Shown in pieces: positions 1-12,862 of a DNA stretch of 64,000 nt (positions within the stretch are counted from its first letter, which is position 1; every line of letters starts with the position of its first letter). The stretch is from NCBI GenBank assembly GCA_003024785.1, contig PUQB01000630.1, forward strand, positions 62,001 to 126,000, read 5' to 3'. The stretch is from Selaginella tamariscina. Taxonomy: Eukaryota; Streptophyta; Lycopodiopsida; Selaginellales; Selaginellaceae. Both the position numbers and the translations under genes were made by a program. The notes under the pieces were generated by a model. It had not been told where the DNA came from. It did no database searches and saw only the letters and a list, made by a program, of their open reading frames with translations.

Positions 1-723
1 ATTGCCCAGGGCTGGAGGCGGCAAGGGTGCAACAGCATCACGCCCAGCCAGCTCATGCTTGAGAAACCTGTCGTTTGGCATACATGACTTCATGCAAAGC
101 ATTGGTTTTGCCTTCTCCTTGCGGAGCAAGGCTGTGGCCACAAGCTTGGCCACCACCATTTCAAATGTGAGATTATCCTCACGATTGAGAGCCTCGACAT
201 CCCTGTCCCACTGAGCAAGGAGGGAGCGGTAGAGCTTCACCTTTTGCATGGAATTCAGGATGATATGCTCGTCCCTTGGGCAGCAAGTTCAGCAAAGAGC
301 CAACTCAGCTTGTCTGCATGCTCCTGCATGTCTCCATCTTTGTAGACACAAGCCTCAAGCTCCGAGTGGATCCGCATGACTTCCATGTTGGTTTTTTTTC
401 CCGTAGGTGTCCGACAGCCACTTCTAGACTTCAGCAAGGGACGTGTCAGTATCCACCTTGAGCATAATCCCCGGGCTGAGGTAAGTGCAGATGCAGCCCA
501 CGGCGTGCTTAGCTTGCACTTTCCACTCCTGGTGGATTCTAAGGGTCTCATTGGAGTTGCCCTCCGGCGGCTTCGGGTCAGTCCCACGGACGAGCCCAAA
601 AACTCCTTTGACACACAGCCGAGTTCTCATCAACTTCTTCCACAGCAGAAAGTTCTGCCCCTTGAACACAAAGGGCTTGCTCTCACATGAACTTCCAAAG
701 GAATCCTCACCAGATTCGGCCAT
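1..723 (-). mobile_element. copia-type retrotransposon, N-terminal gag (broken)
   Basis: Reading the minus strand from the ATG at 721-723, the protein opens with a short leader, then 'FVFKGQNFLLWKKLMRTRL', the usual start of a Ty1/copia gag (UBN2-like) domain. Later conserved stretches include 'LAQWDRDVEALNREDNLTF', and the frame runs off the window edge at base 1. The reading frame is interrupted three times: a TGG-to-TAG stop near 420, a shift at an A-run near 400, and a shift near 275. The element lies directly downstream (on the minus strand) of a primer binding site and an LTR, so this is the 5' part of an element whose pol region lies outside the window. The breaks make an active element unlikely, although the two shifts could be sequencing errors. 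Confidence 0.85.
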
Positions 724-775
724 GGCCTCCCACTAGGCTACATTACACAATTGCTCCCCACCCAAATCGGAAGCG

Positions 776-787
776 GCTCTGATACCA
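776..787 (-). promoter_or_regulatory. primer binding site (initiator tRNA-Met) of the copia element
   Basis: On the minus strand this reads TGGTATCAGAGC, the standard plant copia primer binding site complementary to the 3' end of initiator tRNA-Met. It lies between the gag start and the LTR, exactly where reverse transcription would be primed. Confidence 0.85.
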
Positions 788-1010
788 TGTTCAGAATCTA
801 CCCTATCTCTAGAACTTACCTCACACGTAGCATCATAGAGCAAGAAATGTGGCCTTCGAACCCTAAAACCTTGTCACTGTTACAATGGAGCATCAGTTTA
901 TGTCTCAACATATGCCCAAAGAAAGAAATATAACTAGAAATCTCCTACATGATTAACTACAATCCTAATAGCAATCTTCGCAACCTCAAAAGATTTCTCA
1001 GTTCCCAACA
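788..1010 (-). repeat. 5' LTR of the copia element (about 223 bp)
   Basis: The LTR abuts the primer binding site and is bounded by TGTT...AACA. On the minus strand it begins TGTTGGGAAC and ends GATTCTGAACA. A TATA-like stretch (TATATTTC on the minus strand) sits near 927-934, consistent with the LTR promoter. The outer boundary at 1010 was chosen from the terminal TG/CA signature. It cannot be confirmed because the other LTR is not in the window. Confidence 0.6.
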
Positions 1011-1259
1011 TGTTTCTATCTAAGTTTATGAATGCAACAAAAGATGATCAAGTCCCTTATCCTATATTCCAAACTAGATCCACTTGCCTCATAAGCCATT
1101 TAATCACGAGTTGCATAAGCCTCACACTCTTCAACTATAAAGAAAACATGTAGGGTTTAAGTTAGTAGAGACATTAGCAAAAGATTTCTTACTATGATTT
1201 CAGTAACGGTTCAGAGTATCTACAAGGTGTATCCAAGTCGAAGTTGTCAGAGTTTAATT

Positions 1260-1415
1260 CGTAGGGCCAGCACATAGTAACACATGGCTGCCAAATGGCC
1301 ATTGGCGTCATCACCATATGTGAGCAACGCTAAGTCTTTTAAAATGACTCCAAGAGTCTAACTTAAATGCGTAATTAAATAGAAGACTTAGAGTCCTCTC
1401 TTAAGTCCCATGCAT
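1260..1415. repeat. dispersed repeat, copy 1
   Basis: This stretch closely resembles 53,537-53,680: shared words include 'acacatggc', 'gctaagtcttttaa' and 'cttagagtcc', in the same order. Part of it is also found near 54,580-54,720, where one segment is inverted. No coding potential is seen. It is probably a non-autonomous retroelement piece. Confidence 0.6.
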
Positions 1416-1985
1416 GAGTGTTTATTCACTGTTAACGAGTGTGTGCATGGGCTCGCAAGATACTAGATTCCTTCAAGCGTAAGTTTGTGGATCACTCTTC
1501 AAGGGCGCTACTCGACATTGAGAAACTAGGAAAAGTTTTAAAAAAAATACCTTTTATATTTATATATAAATAACTTTGTATATTTGTGTATATAATATCT
1601 TTTAATACATATTTGCATATAAGGGAGATATATGGACAACGGTTGAATTTTATATATGCTAATAAAGGTTAAAGATGGTAAATATCCAAAACTAGCTTAA
1701 GTAGGTGAAGATATTTTCTCTACGCTTCCGTATTATTTAGTCAAAAACAAATTCTTATTCATACAGGTGTGTACGTTATAACGATGAGATAAAAAGAATC
1801 TAATTAAGAATATATTATTTTTTAATAATAATAATAAAATAATTTATAATTAATTAGTATATAAAAATCATGATTTTATAATGAAATAAAATAATAGAAC
1901 ATGAGTAGTATTATATAGTGGGCATTTAATAATGTTGTGCACGCACACACGACTCTCAGGAGCTTGAAAAATTAAACCGTGCTTG
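1416..1985. other. AT-rich spacer
   Basis: AT-rich sequence with runs of TATA-type words and no convincing gene. Nothing else is seen here. Confidence 0.6.
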
Positions 1986-2416
1986 GGTGGGGTGTTTAGT
2001 TAAGCAATGTATTCATTTTCAACTTGCATGTGAATGTATATCTATCTACTATGATTAAAACATTTACGCGAGGAACATGGAAATCTAATCGTATCCTTTG
2101 GTATTAGATTATGACATTGTGGAAATATATCTTCTTTAATGGCCTAATAATCTGCCCTAGCGATAGTAGGCTGCCAGCTACTTAAACTTAATCGATTAAA
2201 TATTAATAAATGTATAACAAATTTGATTTTATGTCCTGCCTACTACATAAATGTATTTCTTTGAAGCTTCATAGCCCCATATCGATGCACATGTTGTTCT
2301 TCGCTTTAAAGTCAAGCCTAATGAAATAACAGGCTTCCATTGTTTTAATATAAATAGGGTTTCTTGTTAAGAAATATGTGTTTTTATTTATTAGTAGATT
2401 AATTTCTTAAGTAATT
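1986..2416 (+). promoter_or_regulatory. upstream block of peroxidase P1 with TATA box
   Basis: A conserved block upstream of the start codon recurs before P2, P3, P4 and P5. Shared words in order are 'caacttgcatgtgaatgtat', 'ggattatgacatt'-like text, 'tctttgaagcttcat', 'gatgcacatgtt' and 'gtcaagccta'. The TATA box TATAAATA is at 2349-2356, about 60 bp before the ATG, so the 5' leader would be about 35-40 nt. Confidence 0.65.
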
Positions 2417-3470
<1,054 letters not shown>

Positions 3471-3594
3471 ATCCATCGTGGTATAAGAAGAAATCAATCA
3501 CGTGATGTAACACTCGTCGTTAATGAAACTTGACATTTTCTTCTTCATTGTAAGCAATGGCTCTATTTAGCAGGCCAAATTGCAACTAAGCTTA

Positions 3595-4430
3595 TGCACT
3601 AGTAAGTTCATCCACAGCTGGTCCGGATTTCACTAGTAAGTCTGTAAAGTGTGTTCTGATTAGATGCATATGTGTATAACCAGGTTCCTTGTAGTGCTTG
3701 AGCCAGTGTTTGATCTCAGAACAGCAAGCCTCCTAAAGTTTTTGCAGGTGTAGAAAGTATATATTATCAAACTGGAACAGCCAATGAGAAGATATTGGTG
3801 TCTTCACCGTTATTGCAGCGATGTGTTAAAGGGCAAATCCATCACGTCGTCACTACTTGCATTGTAAAGCCTGGACTTGAAAATGGAGCACTGTGCCTGT
3901 TCGATTCTGTGTGCGCCGGATAGCTGTTATTTGCCCCTCCTTGCTTTGAGACTAGGCCCTTCGCTAAAATCAGCAGTCCAAGATGGTCCGTTCAACTGTA
4001 TATATGTGTGTGCGCGTGTGTATTGGAAGACGTTTTTAAGATGATGCTATAGATAGATAGAGAGAGAGAGAGAATATAATATAATATACAATGTGCTACA
4101 TAAGAACATCTTACAAACTCAGAACACACGCGCACACACAAAGAGTGAGGATATGACTACCCCAACAACTAGTTCTCGAGCCATAAGGGCAAGCAAGTCG
4201 GGATAAGATATTGTCCAGGGCAAGGGTTTTCAACGGTGGTTTTAATGCTGTCCACCAAGTCCAAACGGAAAATCGAGTAGAAAATTGGGCCTGTAGTTTG
4301 TTCAGACGGAAAAGCATCACAACCCTGTATACAACCACATAAGTACACACGTGTGTATATGTATGTTTGTGTGATCATAGAAATGTAATCTAAGAATGCA
4401 GGTACCAGTGAGTTGCTCATTAAGTTAATC
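3595..4430 (-). pseudogene. class III peroxidase M1 (pseudogene)
   Basis: Minus-strand peroxidase in the same arrangement as M3. The exon 3 remnant spans about 3601-3999 and starts after a CAG acceptor with 'LNGPSW'. The exon 2 remnant (about 4165-4325) keeps '[18 protein letters not shown]'. Only a scrap of exon 1 remains (4395-4420, 'NEQ'), so the signal peptide and the distal His motif are missing. In exon 3 the region around the proximal histidine is shortened and frame-shifted. It converges on P1 with about 130 bp between them. Confidence 0.75.
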
Positions 4431-5640
4431 TGAATAAAAAGTTGATTTACTCTAATCCAGGGTTTACATTTAACATGGTATTAGACCATGTAAATCATGT
4501 GATTGTGAATTTTTTATTTAAGATTACTCTTGGGAAGTTTTATGGTCGCTCTTTAAAGTTTGTTAAAAATGTTTTTTTAAATTTAGATTATTTTTTAATT
4601 TTGAAAATTACTTAAATTAATTAAATGAACCAAATGTTAATTTATGATTCTTATTAATTCTTAAATAATTCTTCAAAATATTCAAAGTATGATTATTTTT
4701 CATCTTAAAATTAAAATTTAATTCATGTCAACTAAGTTTATGTTTATTATAGTTATTACAATTTGATAAATTTATTATTACAAAGTCATATATGCTAATG
4801 TAATAACTTATTGATAAATTAAATATTTAAAAATTAAGTGATTGTTATCAATTTGAATATATTAACATTAAAAATGCAATTATTTATGGAATGGATTAAT
4901 TTTTAATTAATTAAATTAATAAAACATTTATGCGGCCAATTTGAGAGTTAAAAAATTATTAAATGATATATTTAATATGTTGTACAATATGAATGTGTCA
5001 TAGTTGAGACATATGATATTTGAAGATCCCTGGTTGAGACACTAAATATAAATTGTAATTTTTTACATTAGTTACATAAATTATTTCACACAATGTGAAA
5101 CATTTAATATAGTATTCTCTTACATTCATTCTTTTTGAACTGGTCAGTGATGTAAAAGACTATAAATAAAGGATAATGCTATGGCACTCCACGTGGGAAG
5201 ATGACTTATGTCACAACCTTTTCATTTTCCTTTATGCCAACTAAGCAAAGAGTCATAAATATTCATTTTTCTTTATGTCAACTAAGCAAAGGGTCAATTG
5301 ATATTTATGAAAAAACATATTATCATGATAATTCAATTACATTCGAGTGTTTTTGCTCACATATCTCACATATCTCATAATCTTTACCTAGGTAATCAAC
5401 TCACCAAATTAAAATTATGACAACTTAATTTTGTTTCTCATATAATAAAGCCTTCAGTAACATTGTGAAGAAGTTACTCATGTCTCGTATACATTAATCA
5501 TGTATTAACATAAATCACTCTTTTACACACACACATTACATCAGTGTTTTAATATCTGCTCCAGGGTATTAAATGACATATTACACACGCACGCATGCAT
5601 ATGTACACAGAGGTGACGTTCGAAACATGATTTCATTTCA
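4431..5640. other. AT-rich spacer with a short tandem repeat
   Basis: No gene is seen. At about 5222-5305 a unit of about 42 bp ('ctttatgccaactaagcaaa' core) occurs twice in direct tandem. The rest is AT-rich. Confidence 0.6.
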
Positions 5641-5693
5641 CTTTATTAGAAGTGCATTTCAAGAAGCAGTTACGTTTCTGAAGCTCAACCTAG

Positions 5694-6931
5694 TTAGATA
5701 GGAGTGTTGAAATCCGGATGGGAAGCAAGTGGAATAGGAACCTGGCACTCATGAACAAACTTGATGTGGGGAGTCAAAAAACTTGTTGCCGAGGATAAAG
5801 TCCGCCGTAATCTTTGAAAACTGCTGTGAAAAATGAATGCCGTCAAAGTTAACATAGTTATGTGGATTTTTGCAACCGTATATCCAGGGTGACTTGCACA
5901 GCCACCCAGTACATCTCCACAGTTGTACTCGGTCACACCTTTGATACTTCCAACACTACAGCAAGCCTGGCTCCAGTTTGTAAAACCGTACTTGGGCAAG
6001 TTGGCCAGCACCTCCAGGTTGGCTGCATACCAGTCAAAGTAGATGTTCATGTCTGGGTAGTCACTACGGAGCTCCTCAGTTAAGGCCTCCATCTTACTGT
6101 TGAATGCCTGTGCATACCTATACATGCATGCTAGCTGTGAATATACATATACGAGAGAGAGAGTGCGTGTGTGTACGAGCATGTTAACTAGGTATACATA
6201 TATACTTACCAATTGACGAATGCAATGCAGCCATGTCATCAAGCTGCAAAAACCCAGGGAGGAATATGGTGGTGAGGTTGAGGTAGTTTGGGGTGCAACC
6301 CGCCGCAGGCATGTTGAACAGGAGGAAGTTTTTGGCTCCGGATGCGTGCAGGTCCACTATGTTTAACCTAATGCCAGAAATGCTAACGTTGAGGATGATA
6401 TCTGGTCCGTTCAATATGTTTGCATTGATGTCGTCCCCTCCGATCTGAATGTAGTAGAGGGCCTGTTCGAACCACGCCTGGTTCTGCTTGGGAAAGTTGC
6501 GCTCCATCCTGTGCTTGTGTTTCAGAAAGTCCTGGATCTGCAATGAGAAGTTGTGCCAGCTAAATATGGGGCTGTCAACTGTCACCACAGTGGCACCGGC
6601 ATATGCAAAGTTCAGACTTTTGAAGAAGCTGCCACTGTATGCATTGCTAGGGAGCGAGATATCTTCCAGTCCCAGCTCCTAGACAAGATAGTCGATGAGT
6701 ACGTAGCCGTCACTGTACCAACCAGTCAGCTGACCGAGTGTAACACCGTAGGGAAACGAACCGGCAATTGTGGCATTCGTGGCCTTTCAGTTGCGGTTGC
6801 CTGTGTCTGAGAGGGAATCTGCAAACCCGAAGACGGCCGTCGGACAGAAGGATGGCATCTTTGGGGCCTTGGGAGGCCTGGATGCTTGTACATGGACAAG
6901 TGCACAACCAAAGGTGATTAGAACTAGACAT
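5694..6931 (-). pseudogene. GDSL esterase/lipase A (frameshifted)
   Basis: Two-exon SGNH/GDSL hydrolase, a family of secreted lipid or ester hydrolases. Exon 1 is about 6210-6931 and exon 2 about 5694-6117. Block I reads 'FADSLSDTG' (Ser kept, first Gly replaced by Ala), block III 'IGGDDINA' (Asp in place of the usual Asn), block V 'FDGIHFSQQF' (Asp and His kept), and the protein ends '..DFNTPI'. One-base shifts are seen near the N-terminus (the signal peptide region is altered compared with copy B), before 'MAALHSS' near 6232, and in exon 2 near 5785 and 5875. A TATA box is at 6979-6986. Copy B is nearly identical in most of exon 1. Confidence 0.8.
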
Positions 6932-7019
6932 TGTGAAGACTTTGAGAGCTGATATGTTATGTTTGTGTTGTATGTCCCATTTTATACTAGTGTTTGGGCT
7001 CCATAAATTTGTCATTCGA

Positions 7020-7420
7020 AGGCGATTTTGCACTGCATGGCTCTATTTGGAATGGAGATGTCTTGTTTAAGGGTCTCTATTAACAAGTTTAACGTGCAAC
7101 TACCTATTCAAGCATGTACTCAACGTATGAATGTCAATTGTATAATACACGTATAAGCGCGCACGTGCCTAGAGAGAGAAATATGTATATGTGTGTGTTT
7201 CAATTTAGGAATGTATTTATTTATTTATATTACAGATAAAATTGTTCACTAGACATTTCTTATAAAGAAGAATTTACGAGTAAAACAAAAATCACAAGGT
7301 TACTTTAAGGTACATTGATAAAATAAACTTTGTTCCACCTCAGTTCCAGTTCACAACGCCGCTGCGGCTAGTTCCGTCACGTCCGTTCTTCTGTGCGGAC
7401 TAGATGAACACCGTCCACCT
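7020..7420. other. upstream flank of lipase A, no gene
   Basis: This sequence lies 5' of lipase A on the minus strand. Its first 60 bp match the flank upstream of lipase B (24,478-24,538), including 'catggctctatttggaatgg', so the duplicated unit extends at least that far. The remainder shows no gene. Confidence 0.5.
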
Positions 7421-7422
7421 TG

Positions 7423-7523
7423 TTGACTTTCCTTTGACCTCTTCCATGTGACCTTCGTTGACTAGACCTTCGCCAGTGTTTGACCTCTGTTGACTTCTAG
7501 TTGACTACTCCAGTTGTAGTCAA
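7423..7523. promoter_or_regulatory. cluster of seven W-box cores (TTGAC)
   Basis: TTGAC occurs on the plus strand at 7423, 7434, 7458, 7480, 7490 and 7501, and once inverted (GTCAA) at 7519, all within about 100 bp. TTGAC is the core recognised by WRKY factors. The cluster lies about 500-600 bp upstream of the lipase A start. It may instead be a degenerate tandem repeat or part of a transposon. Confidence 0.5.
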
Positions 7524-8049
7524 CTCCTCCCTAGAAACTTACAAAGCTGATAATGGTGAACTTACGCTATGTTAACCAAGGATTCTCATACCCCAGTAGA
7601 AAATTTTGTGCTTGCCCGAGCTCACATGGCCTCACTGGCCTAGTTAGAAATTAGGAATAGCATTTAGTATATTTGAAAATATATGAATGAATATAAAAAT
7701 AACTATATTAAAGCAACAATATCCCATTAGAATTACCAGTTGCAGTCTTACGTTCCTTCATTTCCGTGCAGTTTCGGGAAAAGAAAAGCAAGAAAAAGAA
7801 GATAATTAATTAATTAATTAATTAGTACATAATGTCATGTATAACTCAGTCGTATTATACTTCTTAGTTTTGAATTAAATTTGTTATATTAATATTTTTA
7901 GAAAACAGAAAACTTTAAACTTCCATAATTCAAAAATACTCTATTTTAATGGAACTTATTAAAAGTAACGTCGAAGTACCATATATAGATATGTGAGTGT
8001 AATATATTCATTGAGTTTATATTTGAAGGTCATTTCTTGCATAGAGCTT

Positions 8050-8180
8050 GAAACACATCTACTAAGGGCGGTTGGTTTAAACACATTCACTAAATGGGAG
8101 CAAGTTCACAGGTTTGTACTAAGGGGGAGTAGGTTTACATGTTTTCACTAATGGGGAGCGGGTTCACAGGTTTTCAAAAG
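8050..8180. repeat. imperfect tandem repeat, about 32 bp x3
   Basis: Three adjoining units share the core 'actaatggggagcgggttca' with substitutions (for example 'actaaatgggagcaagttca' and 'actaagggggagtaggttta'). No coding function is apparent. Confidence 0.55.
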
Positions 8181-8889
8181 TGGAAGTTACGCTGTACGTT
8201 TTGGAGAATAAGTGTGAACACAAACAATTGAGTTATTTATGCTCGAGGAGTGTTGGGACGACCGTATTGGTCACCTAGAAACTACAATCGTATGGTCTTG
8301 TGGATGCACTTACAGAACGGTTGGTATTCCATAGACGTTATAAATGCCAGAGGGGACATCTATAGGACCAAAAGGGAAAGATCAGTCATTCAATGTATTT
8401 CATTTAATAACACAACGATTAGTTTTAAAATTCAACAGCAGTAAAACAGTTCAATACTTTTTTCATAATCCACATGTGAGACCACAATATATACACATAT
8501 GAATTATTTATTCACCACATTAAAATAAACAACTCAAATTGAAGTTTTTATCATGTCCATTAGAACCAGTTGTAACTAACGTTGAGAAAGTGAGAAAATT
8601 AGCATCTAAATTGTGTGCAAAGGTCTATATAAAAGTAAATATTAGGGAAAATTCATTTTTTATCAAACTATTGAGTTAAGATAAATTTAACATTTTCTTT
8701 CGTGACAAATTTATAAATAACATAAACAGCTTTACAGTACTTTTAATGAACAAGATCGTGTAAAAGTTGTTCAAAAAACAACAAGAGAGGCGGAAAGAAT
8801 GCTCTGCGATTCATTACTTTGGATGAATCAATTTATACAAAGCTTGAGAGTCGTGACCCTATATTCAGCTAGACTGATGACTCAGCTGG

Positions 8890-10320
8890 TATGCTGATGT
8901 GGAGTGCAGATTCCTATTTGCAACACTCCCACTGAAGCTGCACGAAATAGCAGCTCCACTAAATGTAGACAAGTGTCAAGAGTCTCCTAGCGGCTTAGAA
9001 ATGCCTGGGCACCTGAACCCAAGGTTGTGTGCTCTCAATGTATGAGAGAAATGCAGCAACTCTGCTGTTGTAAATACCTTCTAGGTAATGTAAAATACCT
9101 TTGGGATCAGGTCAATCGCCATTAATTCAGCCTCTTCTTAGGCTTTGCCCATATTAGGGGTTTCAACGCCACTGCCTCCTTAGGGACGTGCCCTTTTTCA
9201 TGGTTAGGCCGTTGGGTCATGGCTAACTAACCAGTTCTAAATGGTGCAACTTTGCATGTAAGAGAAACTGACCTTGAATAAATCTGTTGCATTAGGTTTA
9301 TAATCTCCCACTCTATGGGAGATTTTATTGGTGGGTAGCATCTCTGGACTCCCACTTATTCTGTTCTTCTAAGAGTCCTAGGGTTCTTACCCAGGATGCC
9401 CTAATCTGTACCATCATCCATCTGGTTCATCCGTCAGCGACCTCCATCGAGTCTTAGGATCTAGAGCAACCTGAGCTCCGATATCATGTTAGAATTAAGC
9501 AGAAGCGTAGAGATGGAACGTGTATATAGAAACGTAAAGTTTTAGCTTCTGGTCAATGTCTTTTTTTCTCTCCGATAGTGTGGAGAATGTCTTGGTGTCA
9601 CTCCTCCTGATAGCTACTCACCTGTAATCAGCTGTCTTCGTAGCAGCGCTCGAATGAATGAGGTCTCCTCTGTGTAGATGGTTGATCTGCACATTAGCCT
9701 GTGCAGAAAAGTCACTGGAATCAGCTCCCCTTTCAGGTCAGCCCGTTTTCTAGAACTATGCACCTGCACATAAAGTGATTGTGATTAGAAACGAGAAGCT
9801 CCAAGGCTCCTTTCTGAATGTTATTTTGCGGCTATGACGGCTCTACAGCACCGCTCTTTGCTCACTGTCAAGGCACCACACCTTGGTGTGCTACTTGATT
9901 ACTAAATCTAGTGACTATCAATGTGCTCTTTGGCAAGCAACTCCCTTGCTGCAATTTGATGGTGCTGCCATTAATCACAGTGCTCTCATTAGAGTCTGAC
10001 CTGCTGGTCAATCACTATCCAACCCTGCCCTTCTATCCCAGGGATCTCATTCAGTCAGCAAATTTAAACATGGGATTAATTGCCAATGGTTGCTTCTGCT
10101 TCAGGCAATCCGCTCACAACCTTCTGTGCTCCGTCGCATCCTAAGGTTCATGGCTTAACACAGTCCAATCTAGAGCTCTTCTGTCACCGCTCCCTTCTTG
10201 CAAACTCACCAGATTCCAGCATCTGGTGGTTCTTCATCATCTTCCCTAGGCATTGTTACAAGTCCAGGATCAGCATCTGATACCATCAACAATATAGACG
10301 TGGAGTGCAGATTCCTATTT
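8890..10320 (-). mobile_element. degenerate copia-like retroelement debris
   Basis: Two primer-binding-site-like words face the minus strand: 'gctccgatatca' at 9475-9486 (two mismatches to the copia site), followed by an LTR-like start 'tgttagaatt', and 'atctgatacca' at 10,275-10,285. A 22-bp word containing 'ggagtgcagattcctatt' occurs at both ends of the region (about 8899 and 10,298). The stretch near 8922 ('caacactcccactgaagctg') resembles sequence often found next to plant copia elements. No intact gag or pol is seen. Confidence 0.4.
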
Positions 10321-10578
10321 GAAATTAACCTATGAGAGTAACTTATTTGAAATTAACCTATGAACTTGCTTATTAAGCGAGGCTACTCTGTGCTGTATCA
10401 ATTTATAATTGGGTCTGGTTTCTGCGGGTCGGATGTTGTGACTTGGAAACGGCATATACGGTGCTCGTGTGATACAGCCGAATTCATTTTTACTATGCAT
10501 TGAAAAGAAAATTCATTCGCATCTGAAAATTTAAACTATTGAACGCCTGATCGGATGATTAAAATTGGGAAGGATAAT

Positions 10579-10700
10579 GTTTTATGTTCGATTACAAGTA
10601 TGCGGTGTGCAATGAGATTGCATGGCTATACTGTTTTATGTTCACTTATAACTATGCGGTGTGCAGTACGGCGTTCAATTATAAGTATGCGGTGTAGAGA
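10579..10700. repeat. tandem repeat, period near 54 bp, 2-3 copies
   Basis: The words 'gttttatgttc' and 'tatgcggtgt' recur at 10,579, 10,633 and (shortened) 10,673. Unit length is about 54 bp for the first two copies. A small open frame spans it, but it looks like a consequence of the repeat. Confidence 0.6.
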
Positions 10701-11219
10701 GCATGTTTCTGCTTTAAAGTCGCAAATATCTGGACCATACGTTTTGCTATCAGAATTGATTTTTATGAACATAATGTATTAGGAATGCTGAATTTATAAA
10801 TAACAAATTAATTATATGTGTTTATTCTTTAGGCAATTTAATCAACATTGAAATGCATAAAATGCAGACAATGCACACTGATTCTACCAACGCTTGTTTT
10901 GTTTGACTGTACTCTTGATCATTTCTAGGACCAATAAACGAGATATGTTAACGTACTTAAACGAGATACATTGCAAATATATACAAATTTGAATGATTCT
11001 AAAGTAACTTAATGAAAAAGACTTTTAAAATCGTAATCATCTTGGAAGCAGACTAGTCTTTTATCTCGAAACCAAAACGACTTCCAGTATATTACGTAAC
11101 AAGTGCTGATTCTGATCAAATACATGTTTGAACGGGTCCAGACGCTAGTTAGTCAACTTGCATACCATGGGTATAAACTTGCATACCATAGGTATAAACT
11201 TGCATATGTACTGCAGAGT

Positions 11220-11369
11220 CAAGGACAAAATGATAACAGTATAAACGTGCGAAATATTACGTACCCTAACTCCTTCAGTAATTTGGAGCTAAAGACTTTC
11301 AAGATTGTCAACAACGGCGTGGAACGGGCAACGTACACGGCATTCGTTTTACCACGTTTCTTTGATTAA
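11220..11369 (+). pseudogene. subtilase C-terminal (fibronectin-III-like) fragment
   Basis: The frame ending at 11,369 reads 'NITYPNSFSNLELKTF' followed by 'VNNGVERATYTAFVLP'. In plant subtilisin-like proteases the C-terminal fibronectin-III-like domain has 'DLNYPS...VTNVG.A.ATYTA.V..P'. The match in spacing and residues suggests a fragment of such a gene. No catalytic domain lies upstream, so this would be a broken relic. The assignment rests on about 45 residues. Confidence 0.4.
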
Positions 11370-11502
11370 CATATAAATATGCCCTGCAAATAATCAATCA
11401 ATATCAAAGCATTTAAATTTCGATTTATACTAGTCAATTACAATCGTTCGAAGCATTCAACAATTCAAATATATATATTCATCAAGGAAAATCGACTGCT
11501 TC

Positions 11503-12862
11503 ATGGCAAAGCCTTCGCTAAGTGATAACTGGCGGGAGATTATGGGTGCCTCAGATTGGAAGACTATACCAGCAAACAAAGGAGAGAGAATGAACGAGGA
11601 CCTTAGAAAGGATATAATCAGATATGGAGAACTCGCACAAGCTTGTTACGATGGATTTAACTGGGACGAATCCTCATCTCGTGCGGGGACTGCAAATACA
11701 CAAAAGAGGAGCTCCTGAGGAGCGCAGGACTACCAAGCACGGGATAACGAGGTCACCAAGTTCATATATGCCACTGCACAGCTATGGTTGCCAGCGTTCT
11801 TCAAGCGACCAGAGGGCAGCTCAGGAGAGGACACGTGGAGCAGAGACTCAAACTGGATGGGATTCATTGCAGTGGCAACATCTCCAGAAGAGATCCGCCG
11901 GCTGGGCCGCCGCGATATCGTAATTGCTTGGAGAGGGACAGTGACCAAGCTGGAGTGGATAGAGAACGTCAAAGATGTGTTGAAGCCATCTGGACTTGAC
12001 CCTCGAGATAACTTCACCAACGGAATTGAGGTCGAGTCTGGCTTTCTTAGCATCTACACGGCTAGAATCCCAAAGAGTAGATACAACCATGAGAGCGCCG
12101 GTACCAGGTGTTGTATGAGATCAACCGCCTGCTCAATCTCTACAAAGGCGAGCAGCTCAGCATCACTACAACCGGTCACAGCTTGGGCGGAGCACTGGCT
12201 CTCCTGTCTGCCTATGACATTGCTGAGCTTGGAGCAAACACTAGCGAATTCTCACCCCGGTCAATGCTAGTCGAGAGTGCCAGTTTCAAGAAGTCGACTG
12301 TGATCAGCGCTACACAGCCGAACGTGCTCAAGGTCGACATAGAGGCAAAGCACAACACAAGCTTGGTCAGAGTAGGAGATTCATCACCGCATGGAGTCAA
12401 CCTGAAGGCAGCAGGAGTCAAAGCCGTGCCGGTCACGGTGATTTCATTTTCAGCTCCTCGTGTAGGTGATGCTGACTTCCGGGATAGATGCAGTGAACTA
12501 GGGCTCAAGGTTCTGAGGGTACTCAACAAAAGGGATATGGTTCCCAAAGTTCCGGCCTGTTCATCAATGAAAAATGGTTGAGTTTCCTCCTGCAGTGTCT
12601 AGATCTTATACCATGGACATATAGCCACGTAGGGAAGGAGTTTGCCCTGGACAGTGTCATGTCACCTTACCTAAGGAGAAATGCAGGAATTGTCGAGCAG
12701 CACAGTTTACAAGCACTGTTGCATCTTGTCGACGGGTACCAAGGACCAGGAAAGCCGTTTAAGCTCTCTGGTAGACGGGATTTGGCCCTGGTTAATAAGG
12801 GGTCTGACTTCCTTAAACCGGAGCTTGGCATTAAGCCTCACTGGGCCGATATAGATGCTTAG
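11503..12862 (+). CDS. phospholipase A1-II-type class 3 lipase (frameshifted)
   Basis: Single-exon lipase of the plant DAD1-like/phospholipase A1-II family, which releases fatty acids from glycerolipids. The start at 11,503 gives 'MAKPSLSDNWREIMGASDW', a typical cytosolic start. Downstream come 'SNWMGFIAVATSPEEIRRLG', 'DIVIAWRGT', the nucleophile elbow 'GHSLGG', 'SFSAPRVGD' (Asp region) and 'LLHLVDGYQG' near the catalytic His region. Length of about 450 codons fits the family. Four one-base shifts break the frame: near 11,680, 11,745 (extra A), 12,098 (missing base before 'YQVLYEINRLL') and 12,555 (GGGC to GGC before 'LFINEKWLSFLL'). No nonsense substitutions are seen between them. It is either a very young pseudogene or a functional gene with sequencing errors. 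Confidence 0.85.

Noticed and set aside
9911-10280. Overlapping plus-strand frames of 77 and 66 codons
   Set aside because: No domain. They overlap retroelement debris oriented on the other strand.
10555-10782. Cys/Met-rich open frame of 75 codons
   Set aside because: It is the translation of a 54-bp tandem repeat, not an independent gene.
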